A program made the translations under genes and the position numbers. This document shows positions 24,014 through 35,093 of a DNA stretch of 64,000 nucleotides, piece by piece; the first letter of the stretch is position 1; each line of letters starts with the position of its first letter. Source of the DNA: Neurospora tetraspora (lineage: Eukaryota > Ascomycota > Sordariomycetes > Sordariales > Sordariaceae); NCBI RefSeq assembly GCF_033439725.1, contig NW_026944387.1, positions 186,001-250,000 of the forward strand, written 5' to 3'. Below the pieces are notes generated by a model, which did no database searches, had not been told where the DNA came from, and worked only from the letters and a program-made list of their open reading frames with translations.

Positions 24014-25888
24014 CTAGAAAGTCCTCCTCTTCACACTCCCCCTCAACACACCCCTTCCATCCTCCTCAAACAACACCCCCCACTTCTTGTCCTCACCATC
24101 CTCGCCCTCACAATCCATCGCCAAAAGCCTCGCCTTCAAACTCAAATCCGTCCCATACCTCACTCCCGCGTTCGCTCCAGCCCTCAACAACCTGCGGACC
24201 AACTCCACCACATGTTGTTCATTCTGTCTCGTCCGAGTCCAGTAATTACTCTGCTCCAACTTGCCCACAAGCAAAGCCAGGGGGGTAGCACCATCGTCAT
24301 CCGTTGTGTGCGGATCGGTGCGGTGGTCAGAAAGTAAAAGGGAGGAGACTTCGAGGTTGAGAGATTCAGCGGCGTAGTGCAAGGGCGTGCGGCCGCCGTT
24401 GAGGGGACTGGAGGTGCGCGCGTTGTTGTCGGCTTTGCTGTAGGGGGAGGAGAGGATCATGGAGGTAAAGGCGAGGGCGGAGTTTGGGGAGGAAGAGGAG
24501 GAGGAGAGGGAGGCGAGGTGGAGGGGTGTTAGGTTTGAGAGTCTTGTGACCTTTTTCGAAACTGGTAGTGGTGCTGGCCATTGTTCGTTGTGTTGTTGCT
24601 GTCGCTCTTGCTGTCTGGAATGGAAACTCGCAGTGGCAGTTGAAGCGCTCCTCATCCTTGGCCTGCCCCCAATCGTACCTGCCAGTTTGCTTGGGAGCTG
24701 AGCAGGAAGGAAGAGTTCGCAACTTCCCGTTACGTTGGCTCCCTTTCGGAGGAGCACTTTCACAACTCGCTCTTGTCCGCCAGTCAGAATTGCAACATCC
24801 AAGGCGCTGAGCCCCTTCCCCCACTTTCCATCGACCCCAAGGGGTAGGCTGGTTTCTCTGGCATCAACTTTTGCGCCGCGCTCTAGGAGGAGGGAAACTG
24901 CTTCGGGCACGCCGAGGATGCAAGCAGCGCTCAACGCGGTAATTCTTCCTGGTTGTGATTGTGCGGAAAGGTGGGTTGATTCGAATGACAGAGGGAGGAC
25001 GGAGACGGAAGTGTTGGGGTCGGCGCCCAGGTCAAGCAAGAGCCGGAGGATTGCCGTCTGACCTTTTGGACGAGTCGAGAAGAGGGGGCAGCGGAGCACG
25101 GAAAAGAGGGGGGTGGTCTCGACCGGTTGAGAGCCAACTTCGGAGGAAGTAATGGTGCAGCGCCCATTGATCGGGACCATGTTGGTCAATATATGGGCGA
25201 CGATTTTGTCTATGTCGAGATTGGAACAGGCCAGATAGAGATCGGTAATTTTGTGGTGGTCGGTGATTGCTCCTGCCGTCTCGGAGTCGGAGTCGGAGAG
25301 CGAAGCGGTAGAACCACTGAAGAACCTCGTCACCTCCTTGGGAATCTCAACTTTCCATCCAAACACTCCCTTCTTTCTTCTTCCACCACTTCTCTCCCTC
25401 TTTTCCTTAATCCTCTTTTGCTCCTCTATCCTCTCCCTCACATCACTCTGCTGTGCCAACGCAAACACCCTCGCCACTAATTCCTCATCGGCAGCCTTCT
25501 CCGTCCTCTCTTCTCGTTCCCTACACTCGCACTTTGGCCCGTGAACGATGATACTCGGCACACCACCAGGAAGTAGTGTGGGTATCGCCAGACTCCGATT
25601 CGGCTTTTGAAGTTGCCGGCAGACTCCTTGCGGTCCTTGGCGCGGACGCGATTTCCATCCTAGGGCGGACAGGCGGGCCGAGGCGGCGAGGAGGAATTGA
25701 GATGGTTGTGAGGGTGGTGGTGCTTTCTCGAATGCGAACGTTGTAGATGGAGAGGCAGGGATGGGCAGGGCGGGGGAGAGGAGGGTGAGGGTTGGTTTCC
25801 TGACCTCTGGAGGTGGTGTCTGGGGTGGTGTTGGCGGTAGGAGGATGGTTTGTGTGTTGGTGGTCTTGGTCATTGTTGTCGTCGCCAT
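24014..25888 (-). CDS. Ankyrin-repeat protein
   Basis: Single-exon frame of 624 residues. The N-terminal third is Thr/Pro-rich and likely disordered (LLPPTPPQTPPP), with a charged, coiled-coil-like stretch around residues 140-175 (ERIEEQKRIKEKRER). Ankyrin-type repeats follow from about residue 225: AILRLLLDLGADPNT, ITALSAACILGVPEAVSLLLERGAKVDAR, ALDVAILTGGQERVVKVLLRKGANV, TPLHLASL, TPLHYAAESLNLEVSSLLL, TPLALLV, VELVRRLLRAGANAGV. Several repeats are separated by low-complexity loops (Gln- and Ser-rich near residues 435-485). Such proteins mediate protein-protein contacts; no enzymatic domain is present, so the partner and role are unknown. No signal peptide or membrane segment. Start chosen at the first in-frame Met; a later Met is possible. 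Confidence 0.85.
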   Translation of the reverse strand: MATTTMTKTTNTQTILLPPTPPQTPPPEVRKPTLTLLSPALPIPASPSTTFAFEKAPPPSQPSQFLLAASARLSALGWKSRPRQGPQGVCRQLQKPNRSLAIPTLLPGGVPSIIVHGPKCECREREERTEKAADEELVARVFALAQQSDVRERIEEQKRIKEKRERSGGRRKKGVFGWKVEIPKEVTRFFSGSTASLSDSDSETAGAITDHHKITDLYLACSNLDIDKIVAHILTNMVPINGRCTITSSEVGSQPVETTPLFSVLRCPLFSTRPKGQTAILRLLLDLGADPNTSVSVLPLSFESTHLSAQSQPGRITALSAACILGVPEAVSLLLERGAKVDARETSLPLGVDGKWGKGLSALDVAILTGGQERVVKVLLRKGANVTGSCELFLPAQLPSKLAGTIGGRPRMRSASTATASFHSRQQERQQQHNEQWPAPLPVSKKVTRLSNLTPLHLASLSSSSSSPNSALAFTSMILSSPYSKADNNARTSSPLNGGRTPLHYAAESLNLEVSSLLLSDHRTDPHTTDDDGATPLALLVGKLEQSNYWTRTRQNEQHVVELVRRLLRAGANAGVRYGTDLSLKARLLAMDCEGEDGEDKKWGVLFEEDGRGVLRGSVKRRTF

Positions 25889-28484
25889 TTTGGGTGGTGT
25901 GGTGTTGCTGCCTGACGTCCACTGTTTCCTTCAACGGTGATGTCTGGTACTGGCTGTCAGAAGAAGGCAAAGCACAACAGCACTACCGACTGCGACCATC
26001 GCGAGATATACCAATACCACGGATCCATCCCGTCAAGGCTGCCACATAAGAATGTCAAATCCCGACCCATGGCGGCGGGCCCGGCGTGGTGGTGCTGCGG
26101 TGATGGGTGAGGTGGCACTGCACCTAAGCTGACACCCTGCAGATAACGCTAACGACGGCAACAAATCACTGGACGGCTTCACGAACACCCCGTAACCGCC
26201 ACCACTTGGCAGTAGCGATCACCCTAATGCCCGCCGCAACACCCGGTTTTCTGTCAGCGATCCCCCGGTCCCGTTGATGCAGCCGCTGCTCGGCCTCTGG
26301 CCTTGGAGGATCTTGGTTTTTAATGTCCGCAAGGCGTAGGCACCCGGATTCCGAAGCGATACGAGTGCATGCGAAACCGATGGGGAGATTGGAGATTGCC
26401 ACATTGGGTCGGTTGCGAGGAGACACAAGAACGGTGAGAAGGTGAGATGACTGAGATCGGACTTATCCATGTCTGGGAAGGGAAACATTCCAGAAGGCAT
26501 GTTATTGTCATCGGTCATATGCGTCATTGTGCGACCGAGTTGCTTCGGTTGATAAGGAATACGAAGGGAGCCGCCCGTGATGGAGTCGCAATGGTGATTG
26601 CCGAGTCAAGTCAACGGTTCGTATCTCGGTGCGATGAGTGGGGTGATGCCGAAAATTCGAGAACCAGCGCGGACCGATTATGCCTTCTCGAGAACTCAAT
26701 TCTGTGCCTCCAGCCATCTCATATTCATCCTTTCCCAGGTGAGCAAACCCTCCCTTTCTGATATCATCACCCTGACAAGAGCGTCAGAAAAGGAGGAGAG
26801 CACAGCGAAAGAAAAACGACCAATCCCCTTCAACCACTTTTCCAACCGCTAACCAAGCCCACAAGGCTCAGCACATCCGCTATCTCTGTAGCAGGGTTTC
26901 AGATCCTCTAGGCTACAGCTAGCCGTCAGAACTCAATTCTAAAAATGGCCAGTCGGAGTGGGCCTGTGTCTCTCCTCACCCATGACGTATGGTGCGCTTA
27001 ACGCGGCGTCTGTCTTGGGTTAGAGGTAAGCGCGAGTGTTTGGGGCTTGGAAGATGGGATGGGGCTGTCCTTATCAGGGACTTGTTTTGCTTATCTTGTC
27101 CTCTTTTCCTGATTTCTTGTCCGAACTTGTTCAGTTCCCTTCTCCCACATTGAAGACTATTCGGTAAAAAGGCGCGATATTGTTGTTGTACACGGTAGAA
27201 AAGAGTGTCCGGAAAGTCGTCGGCAAGTTGCAGACGACAAGTCCGGTCAGTCATGTCTTGGCGTCAGCAGCGCCAGCGCCAGCGCCCTATAAGGCAGGGG
27301 TCGGCCACTGAAAAGGACGGTGAACGACAACTGGACGATAGGATGGGAATTCTCAACAACAAAGCATTCGAATGATGGGAAGAGGAAAGAAGAAGCCCAT
27401 ATCCAAAAGGCCAATGGAGAAACGAAACGGGCGGCAGCCAAGTTGGAACTTTGATGATCTTTTTGCCATGACTTTACCATTCCCGCCCAGGCCAAGCGGT
27501 ATCCCACGGAAAACATGTTGGAACTTCTCAGGCCATGTCTTGGTCGACTTTACGCCATGATACTCGCATAGGGCTCAGAACCCGGTTAGGACCATCCAGA
27601 CGCAGCAAATTTGCGATAATGCGTCCATCAGTCTGCTCCGAGTCAGTCTACGACATCAAACGAGCCTCTTGCAGATGCCCATCTCCCAGCAGGGTTAAAA
27701 GGCCTCCGATTCGGTTGCCGACGACGATACTGTAAATTGCGCTTGGCAATCTTGAAGCTCGAACTTTGTCCCGGTATGGCATGCCGATATGGATAATCTC
27801 ATCCTTCTCTTTTGACCAGCTGCAACTCCACCCGGTCTTCTGACTCGGTGGTACTTCAACCGGCAGAAACCGAACACCATGTGGCAACGGCATTGTTCGC
27901 GCTCCTATCACAGTCAGCGACCTAACAACTACTCGTGGCCAAACCACCACCCTCCTGGCTGCTTGCATATAGTCTCTTATAATCCCAAATGTTTTAGGAG
28001 AGGGGTCAAGGCCCAAGACCTCATTAGAGTATATTACCTTTCTCCCTCCTGTCCAAGGCAGATCCCCTTCCTCGCCAATAAGCTTTTACCCCGGATTTAA
28101 CCACCAAGCCGGCCAATATGCGGCAGTTCACCACGGCGGTACTGGAAATCTGTGGCCGGAGCTCGGCAAGCGGCTCAACCAATGGCAACGACATGTTGGC
28201 ACGAAGCAAGATTCATGGTTGCAGTTTGTCGATGAGACTTCATGCCGCGCCCTTTATGTTGACCACGGCATATCTGGAACGATGCTCATGAGCCCGGGCG
28301 GGCGGGCGGCAAAGAGGAACATGAGTATAAGGGTTGTCCTCCATGACATCTGCCTGAGAAGGTCTCTCTCGCTCTTGTCTTCTCCTTGGCTCTTCGAACT
28401 GCAACTCACTAGCTTTCCCCACCGGTACCTCTTCTCTTCGATAGCTCTTATCCGAACACACGCTCATCGAGCCAAGCCATCACC
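25889..28484. other. Intergenic, no gene recognised
   Basis: About 2.6 kb between the divergent ankyrin (-) and DUF1996 (+) genes. Overlapping short frames on both strands but no domain, signal peptide or splice pattern I trust. It should contain both promoters. Confidence 0.4.
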
Positions 28485-29661
28485 ATGAAGTTCCACCACC
28501 TAGCCCTCACGGCCTCCCTCCTCTTCCAGGAGACACTAGCCCAATACGCCACAGCAGCCATGATGCGCTTCCAATGCAGCCAACTCTCCATCGAGCGTCT
28601 CGACCCGCTCGTCAACCCGGGCATGCTCCCCTCCACGCACATGCACCAGATCGTCGGCGGCAACTCCTTCAACGCGACCATGACGCCGGGTGACTACGAC
28701 CCGTCCGCCAAGTCCACCTGCACCACCTGCTCCTTCGCCGAGGACTTTTCCAACTACTGGACGGCCAACTTGTACTTCCGGGCCAAGAACGGGAGCTATA
28801 AGCGGGTGCCGCAGATGGTTAACCTGGGACTGAAGGGCAAGGGGGGGATTACCGTGTATTATATCCCGCCGTATGATGGGAAGACGAAGGTTACTGCTTT
28901 TAAGCCTGTGAGTTTTCATGGACCCCTGTCAGCTAGCGTAGGTAACTGAGTGATAAGACGGACCGGACACTGACACACCATCCAAGGGCTTCCGCATGCT
29001 GGTAGGCGACGCCATGCTCCGCTCTAACCGCGGCATGCAAAAGCAAATCTGCCATCGATGTGAGCACAACATTGAGCAGAGTCCCTTTGGCGGTGCGCCC
29101 TGCACGGGCGATGATACCGTCACTTTTCCTAATAAGATGTGTCCGGGTGGGATTCGCACGACTATTACCTTCCCTACGTGAGTCCAGCCCTCCTTCACCA
29201 TCACCTTCTTGAACCAACAGGCAATCAGCTGCTGGGACGGCAAAAACGTCGACTCCCCCGACCACAAATCGCACGTCGCCTACCCCTCCACCGGCACCTT
29301 CGAGTCCACCGGCCCCTGCCCCGCCAGCCACCCCGTCCGTCTCCCGCAACTCATGTACGAAGTCATGTGGGACACTCGGCAGTTCAACGAAAAGGCCATC
29401 TGGCCCGACAAGGGACAACCGCTTGTGTACTCGATGGGTGACGGGACCGGGTACGGCCAGCACGGCGACTACGTGTTTGGGTGGAAGGGAGACGCGCTAC
29501 AGAAGGCGCTGGATGCGCGGTGCAGCGGTGATCGGTGCTCGCAGCTCAAGACGCAGACGCCGGAGCAGGCGTTGGCTTGTTTCAAGAAGCAGACGGTGAA
29601 GGAGGAGACGGAGGGGTGGGTCTCGGAGCTGCCGGGGGGGATGCAGGTTACGTATCAGTAG
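28485..29661 (+). CDS. Secreted DUF1996 protein
   Basis: Three exons: 28485-28907, 28987-29177, 29229-29661; donors GTGAGT, acceptors CCAAG and CAATCAG; phases agree and give 348 residues. Signal peptide [20 protein letters not shown]. The DUF1996 hallmarks are visible: [90 protein letters not shown], and a C-terminal stretch with [14 protein letters not shown]. The conserved histidines (HMHQ, HKSH, QHGD) suggest a metal or active site, but no activity is established for the family to my knowledge. No C-terminal WSC domain, so this is the short form. Probably extracellular or cell-wall associated. Confidence 0.92.
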
Positions 29662-29818
29662 AGGATATGAAGGAAAGAAGGAAGGGGGTAAGAGATGTTG
29701 TTTGATGGAAGATGGGGCCAGCCCGTTACCGTGTTATCTTATATCCAACCTATATCCAATCTGTACCGCTGTCATAATGTCATAACGTCGTTAACCGTTC
29801 CATCGTTTTGCTCTTCCT

Positions 29819-31372
29819 TCACTTACCCCCGTTCATCGACCGCCTCCACTCCTTTTTGATTTCTTCTAACAGTCCATCAACAGTCAACACATCCACCGCC
29901 GTACCCGCCAACGCCTTTGCAACTCTCAAACTCCTCTCGAACGACAGCCTCGTCCCCGCACTCTCCGCAAACCCCGGATTGTGCGGCCCCGCCCCTCCCG
30001 GTCCCGGCGGTATCTCAAACCCGGGCATGATACTCGGCATCGCGTGAGCAATATCGCCCTGATCCGAACTAGCACCACTCCACCCCCTCATCTTATCCAC
30101 ATCCTGATCCTCCGGAATCTTCTTCGGCCCTCCAGCCTCATTCCCATCCCCATCCCTCCCTCCATCTCCCTCCTCGGGAACCAACGGATTAAAGTACCGC
30201 ACATAACTCCTCCCTAACAATCGATTAGGCACATGATCCTTGTAAGCCATCAACCTCGTCACCTTGACCTTCGCCCCCGTCGCCATCGCGCCCGCATCAA
30301 AACACGCCATCACCTTCCCCAGCAGCTCCTCCAACCGCCTCTGCGTCGCCGCCCGAACCACAAAAATCCCCGCCGCATACGCATGAATGATATTCGGCTT
30401 CGCCCCGCCATCCGTAATATGTCCCTGAATAATATCACTCGGCATAGTCTGCTGCCTCAACACACTAATCCCATTATACGCCGTGATCAACGCGTCCAGC
30501 GCGTTAACACCCAACCACGGCTCCGCCGCGGCGTGCGCTTCTCTGCCAAAGTATTCCACCTTCATCCGAATGTACGCGGTCGTGTGCGTGAGGGCGCAAT
30601 CGCCCACCGTGCCCGGGTGAGAGATGAGACTGATGTCGACGCCGTGGTCTTTGTAAGCGCCCGCGGCTAAAAGACGGATCTTACCTCCGCCGCCTTCTTC
30701 GGCGGGCGTGCCGAAGAGGACGACGCGGCCGGGGAGGGAGTAGAGGGAGAGGAGATGGGCGGTGGCGAGGGCGCCGGCGAGGGAGGCGGTGGCGATTAGG
30801 TTGTGGCCGCAGGCGTGGCCGATGGCGGGGAGGGCGTCTGGGTTGGGGGTTGGTGTCAGTTTTGCTTGTGGTCTAGAACGTGGCGATGTCGAGGTTATGA
30901 AATGCTGGGGTGATGCCTGCTGTGTTCAGGCACTTGTTGGGATGGATCACGAGATAGGATGGCATGGGGGAAGACAGCGGGATATGAGGGAGCGGGAGGG
31001 AAAGATGGAAGTGGACATACCCATCTCAACGTTGAACGAAACACAAGGTCCCCGTCTGCCAGTGTCGTAAACAGCGACCCAGGCCGTCTTCATGCCGTAC
31101 GCCGACCGCGTCACCGTCCATCCTGGTTGTGTTTTCATGTACGCCGTCAGCGTGTAATGGGCGATGACTTCGCCATACCCAAGCTCAGGTTTGTCGTGGA
31201 TCTTCTTGTTGATGGGCCATAGTTCCTCGGCAATGCTGTCGATGTAATCGCTGATATCGTTGAGGAAGCGCGGGCGACGCAATGCGTTGGCTTCTTGGTG
31301 GGTGATGATCACGAAGTCATCCTCGTCGATCTCGGGCAGCGTCTCGGTCTGGGTGCTGGAGTCTGTCGCCAT
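29819..31372 (-). CDS. M20-family amidohydrolase (PM20D2-like)
   Basis: Metal-dependent amidase/dipeptidase of the M20 superfamily, cytosolic. Exon 1 31372-31021, intron 31020-30838 (183 nt, GTATGT donor, CCCAG acceptor), exon 2 30837-29819; joined length 456 residues. Conserved motifs: HDKPELGYGE near residue 60, GHACGHN (metal-binding His) just after the intron, GTPAEEGGGGK (catalytic and metal Glu), the dimerisation-domain motif GREAHAAAEPWLGVNALDA, and PGFEIPPGPGGAGPHNPGFAE with the late metal His. A low-complexity insert (EEGDGGRDGDGNEAGGPKK) is unusual. The substrate is probably a small peptide or acyl amino acid; not certain. Its 3' end is only about 160 bp from the 3' end of the DUF1996 gene (convergent). 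Confidence 0.9.
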
Positions 31373-32191
31373 GATGGACTTGGGATCATCGATGACCGGC
31401 GATATGGAGAGCGGGTAGGGCTGAGCGGGAGATGGACGACAGGGACAAGGACAAGGTCATGATGGAAATGGAGGCGCGATGTTTGTCGTGGACAACAAAC
31501 AAAACAGTGGACGCCACGTCATGGGGACCGCTGAATGGTGGGGGCTGTGGCCAACCACGAGCGCTAAAGCCCCTGAAAAGGTGGGGCACACAAAGGACCC
31601 TTTCAGCACGTGCGACGGCGGGCCATTCCGTGTACCCCTGACATCTGAAGACTCCCCAGACACTCGACGAGAACAAAGGATTCTTTCAGCTTGCGACTCT
31701 GGTGGTTTCATGGTGGCATCTTCTTTGACTGCTTCTGCTCTCAGAATTTCATGTGATGCTAACCAGGCGACAGTTCAACCATCATTATCGGACGCGAAGT
31801 TAAGAACATCTCCAAACTGGGTGTACACCGGAAGAGCCCGCAGTGTCCGCATTACGTGGCGTTCAGGCAACCGCGATTGTTTATCTGCGTTTACTCAAGT
31901 AATCCTGCCTAAAGTGTTCCCTTCTGGGGCCATCGAAAGGTACCTAATTTCCACGTTACGCAAGATATCACCGAAGGCGGCAGCAAAAGTCAAAAGCTGG
32001 GAACATCTGGGGAGGCACAAGGACCAACAGAAAACCTTGACGCCAACCTTCAGTTCTTTCCCATTCAGCTCAGCGGTATCCCGTCAACTTCTTTATTGCG
32101 TTTTAGCGGCAAATAATTTCGCAACCAACAAACCGGGACTACAATCAACACTCATCTCCTCAAAGCCGTGTGCGGAATCACAAACCTCGCC
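31373..32191. other. Divergent intergenic region
   Basis: Upstream of both the amidohydrolase (-) and the Nudix gene (+). A 238-codon frame at 31479-32195 has no features of a protein gene. Confidence 0.4.
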
Positions 32192-32749
32192 ATGACTCTC
32201 CACCAGTTCGGCGTCTCGCTTGAGACGTACCTCATGACCAACCCCACAATCAAGGGTGTGATTGTCAGCGCCGTAGTCCTCCACCACGACCAAATCCTCT
32301 TGATTCAGCGCGCGGCAACCGATGGCTTCCCCAACATGTGGGAAACTCCCGGCGGCGGAGTTGACCTCGGAGATGAGACGCTCTCTCACGCCCTGACACG
32401 TGAACTACTCGAAGAGACAGGCCTTGTCCTCAAAGATGTCATGGGACTTCTCGACCAACTCGAGTTCGAAGGAGCATCAGGCGAAGGGCGATATCGGAAA
32501 CTCACGTTCCTTGTCTCTGTCGAGGATGCAGACGGTCAGCATGAAGACCCCCAAGTTGTTCTCAATCCGATGGAACACCAGGATTTCATGTGGGTCTCAA
32601 AGGATGACCTCCGCACCGGGTTTTGCGGGCAAAGGGAGATCAAGTTCGCATATCCTGGACAACGGGAAACACTCTTTGCCGCCTTCCGAGCCGATACAAA
32701 GACGCCGGGTGGGACAAAAGGGGTCAACGGTGCTGAAGAAGCGGCATGA
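32192..32749 (+). CDS. Nudix hydrolase
   Basis: Single-exon gene of 185 residues. It hydrolyses a nucleoside diphosphate linked to another moiety. The full Nudix box GX5EX7REUXEEXGU is at residues 56-78 (GVDLGDETLSHALTR then ELLEETGL), preceded by the typical FPNMWETPGG. The core fold spans roughly residues 20-165; the C-terminal 20 residues are polar and probably flexible. Start chosen at 32192 because the preceding in-frame Met (32168) only adds MCGITNLA. No targeting signal. The exact substrate (8-oxo-dGTP, ADP-ribose, NADH or other) cannot be told from the box alone. Confidence 0.92.
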   Translation: MTLHQFGVSLETYLMTNPTIKGVIVSAVVLHHDQILLIQRAATDGFPNMWETPGGGVDLGDETLSHALTRELLEETGLVLKDVMGLLDQLEFEGASGEGRYRKLTFLVSVEDADGQHEDPQVVLNPMEHQDFMWVSKDDLRTGFCGQREIKFAYPGQRETLFAAFRADTKTPGGTKGVNGAEEAA

Positions 32750-33555
32750 ACGGGATAGGAGCGGCAGACGAACAGTGCCGGCCTCGGGGACAAGGGCGAC
32801 ACTCGGACAATGATTGGGCCACAGACCATGTGCACGGCCGGAACCCCCAGTTGGAGACTCGGGAACCCGTCAACAGTTCCAGGTCCCGTCCCATTGACGG
32901 GAATGAAAGCGCGAGATATCACCGATCTGGATCCGGGCTACTTCCGATGTCCGGTTCCCAGATCTGCCGGTCCCTGCATCGGCGTATAGAGTGCATTATT
33001 AAACACCACTCCGAGTCGGGCAGCATGCGCGGGGATATCTGGGGATATCTGAGATCGAGACTTGGGTGGATCTTAAAATATCACAGAACCATTTCCACGT
33101 ATGATTCAGCCATATCAAATTATCTGACTGGACCTGTGGCCACGCAAGCCACAAGCCACTGACCTTTGTTTCATGCAAAGATAACCTCCACCAAGCACGT
33201 TTTCCTTTCACGTTCTCGAAGCTTGACTTTGTTTCATCTCCCCTTGTTCCATGCGGGTGGCTCAGGGGCACGCACCACCCAAGATGTATCTGTCTTTGTC
33301 CTTGTAGATTTCCGGGTGTGGAAGAGGCTATTCCCATGTTCATTCATTTTCGAAGCCCGTACTTGTAGATTATTTCTTACACTCTTATAAAATGACAATA
33401 GTTCCCCTGTCCTATCTTTTCTTTCTTTTTTTCCAGCCAGCGTTGACTAACTCGAATCGACCACTCATCTCGATCAAGTTCTTCCAGCCGCCTCACACGT
33501 AAACCTACCTCCCACCAGACCAGCTCTCAAACCAAAACCACAAACTTCAAACAAG
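32750..33555. other. Intergenic; promoter of the first secreted paralogue
   Basis: No gene. A possible TATA element (CTTATAAAATG) at about 33384-33394 lies some 160 bp before the ATG of the next gene and is followed by a pyrimidine-rich leader. Confidence 0.4.
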
Positions 33556-34215
33556 ATGTTAGCCAACGCCCTCGCCGTCTTTGGCCTCATGGCCACCACC
33601 CTCACCTCCGCCGCCGTCATCCCCCCCGTCCGCCGCGGCGAAGCCATCGGCATCACGCCTCACGACAAGTACTCCTCCTCCGTCGGCGTTCTCGGCTGCA
33701 AAATCGACATCAACCGCGTAGCCTACTGGCCGTCCTCCGTCTCCTGCAACGACATCTGCGTCCGCGTCACCGCCAACGGCCGCTCCGTCACCCTCCTCAA
33801 GATCGACAGCTCCACCGGCGCCCACGATATCAGTTACGACGCCTACGCCTATCTCCAAAACGGCGTCGGTGCTGCCGGCGGGGCAGCCCTGGGCGGTGCC
33901 GTGGATGCCACCTACGAGTACGTCTCGCCCGAGGAGTGCAGGCCTCTTATCAAGACGCCTGACGGCAAACTGCCCTTCTCGGCGGCGAACTCGATGAGCT
34001 TTGTCAACTCTTGCCAGGGCGGTAGCTGGGTTGGCAACAACTTCCAGCTTTATAACATTGCCGATGCCAGGTGCCAGTGGGGCGAGGATGTGCCCTGCAG
34101 CTTTCCCGATTTGGCTGTTACCAACCAGCCGGATTGTGGAGCGGGACATATCTTGGGTATTCAGACGGTGTTGCCCGAGGAGTATCCGGTGGTGGATATT
34201 CCTTATCCTAACTGA
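33556..34215 (+). CDS. Secreted 8-cysteine protein, family member 1
   Basis: Single-exon gene, 219 residues, first of four paralogues in 7.3 kb. Signal peptide MLANALAVFGLMATTLTSAA, then a dibasic RR that could be a Kex2-type site. Family landmarks: HDKYSSSVGVLGCKIDINRVA, CNDICV, GRSVTLLKID, GAHDISYDAYAYL, ECRPLI, GKLPFSAANSMSF, WVGNNFQLYNI, and spaced late cysteines. Eight cysteines after the signal peptide fit four disulphides. It is more diverged in its C-terminal third than the other members. I know of no established function for this family; the architecture suggests an extracellular protein, perhaps binding carbohydrate or acting at an interface. It has its own promoter without the block shared by members 2-4. 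Confidence 0.85.
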   Translation: MLANALAVFGLMATTLTSAAVIPPVRRGEAIGITPHDKYSSSVGVLGCKIDINRVAYWPSSVSCNDICVRVTANGRSVTLLKIDSSTGAHDISYDAYAYLQNGVGAAGGAALGGAVDATYEYVSPEECRPLIKTPDGKLPFSAANSMSFVNSCQGGSWVGNNFQLYNIADARCQWGEDVPCSFPDLAVTNQPDCGAGHILGIQTVLPEEYPVVDIPYPN

Positions 34216-35093
34216 GTTTGGTTCGACATCATGAGCCACGAAAGATACACGGCGTCACGGCATTTTCACTTCTTTTTTTAGTTTTTCTGACGATGGATAC
34301 TGTGGGCGGGTTTGCTGTACAGGAGTTCTTGGGATATGATTTCTTTTTTCTTTTGGAGGACCTAGACGGGGTTCATGTTTTCTCTTCTCTGGGACATCAT
34401 TTGGAGCACAAACTCAGGACATACACTGGGTGCAGCTTCAGGGATCCCACGCGCCCCCCAAAATACTTAGTACGGGACCTGGCGATTTTCCTCTTTTTCT
34501 TCTCATTTTAGACCCTTGGCTGGGCTTTTTTTTTTTTTTTTTTTTTTTTTTCTCCTCGCGGAGGGCATTTCACGAGTTATGACGTTACGGTATCTTATAC
34601 CTCTAGACCTCTAGACAAAAACAAATAGAATTGTCTAAACAGCTCACATTTCACAGGCGGGTATTACAACATTTGGGACTCGCTTTTGCACCTTGATCGC
34701 AATTCCCATTCATATTTCCTTCTGCCGAAGCCGGCATCTACCATTTGCCTCTCTCATGTCGAGCCTAGAAGCCCCAAAGACACGAGAATTCCTCCGAAAG
34801 CCATCATGAATTCCAGGACTATGCCCACGATGTCAAACTCTCTAACTCCGCGCTATGCATTGCTCACCCTTTGAGACAGACCACAAACTCCAGACTTCCC
34901 AATCTTCCCGCAAGTGCCGATTCCGAACCGAGACCTTCCTCTGAACCTGTTCCAAGCCCGCGACAAGGTCGTCATGAACCATTTCGGGCTGTCAAGTTAC
35001 CGAATATCGAAGCCATGAATGGTAGGTAATGAAGATCTGTTTATCGCCATGCCCCGCCGAAGAGAACCGCAAAGTTCAAGCCCCCAAAAACAT
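34216..35093. other. Intergenic with long poly-T tract
   Basis: Convergent region between paralogues 1 (+) and 2 (-). Contains an uninterrupted T run of about 28 bases at 34525-34551 and no gene. Confidence 0.5.

Noticed and set aside
27648-28016. 122-codon minus-strand frame
   Set aside because: Looks partly protein-like but has no motif, no splice support and overlaps other frames; not called.
31479-32195. 238-codon frame in the intergenic region before the Nudix gene
   Set aside because: No recognisable motif, odd composition, overlaps the start of a clear gene; likely chance.
33559-34239. 226-codon antisense frame over secreted paralogue 1
   Set aside because: Arg/Gly/Asp/Val-rich complement of a C-ending-codon gene; typical antisense artefact.
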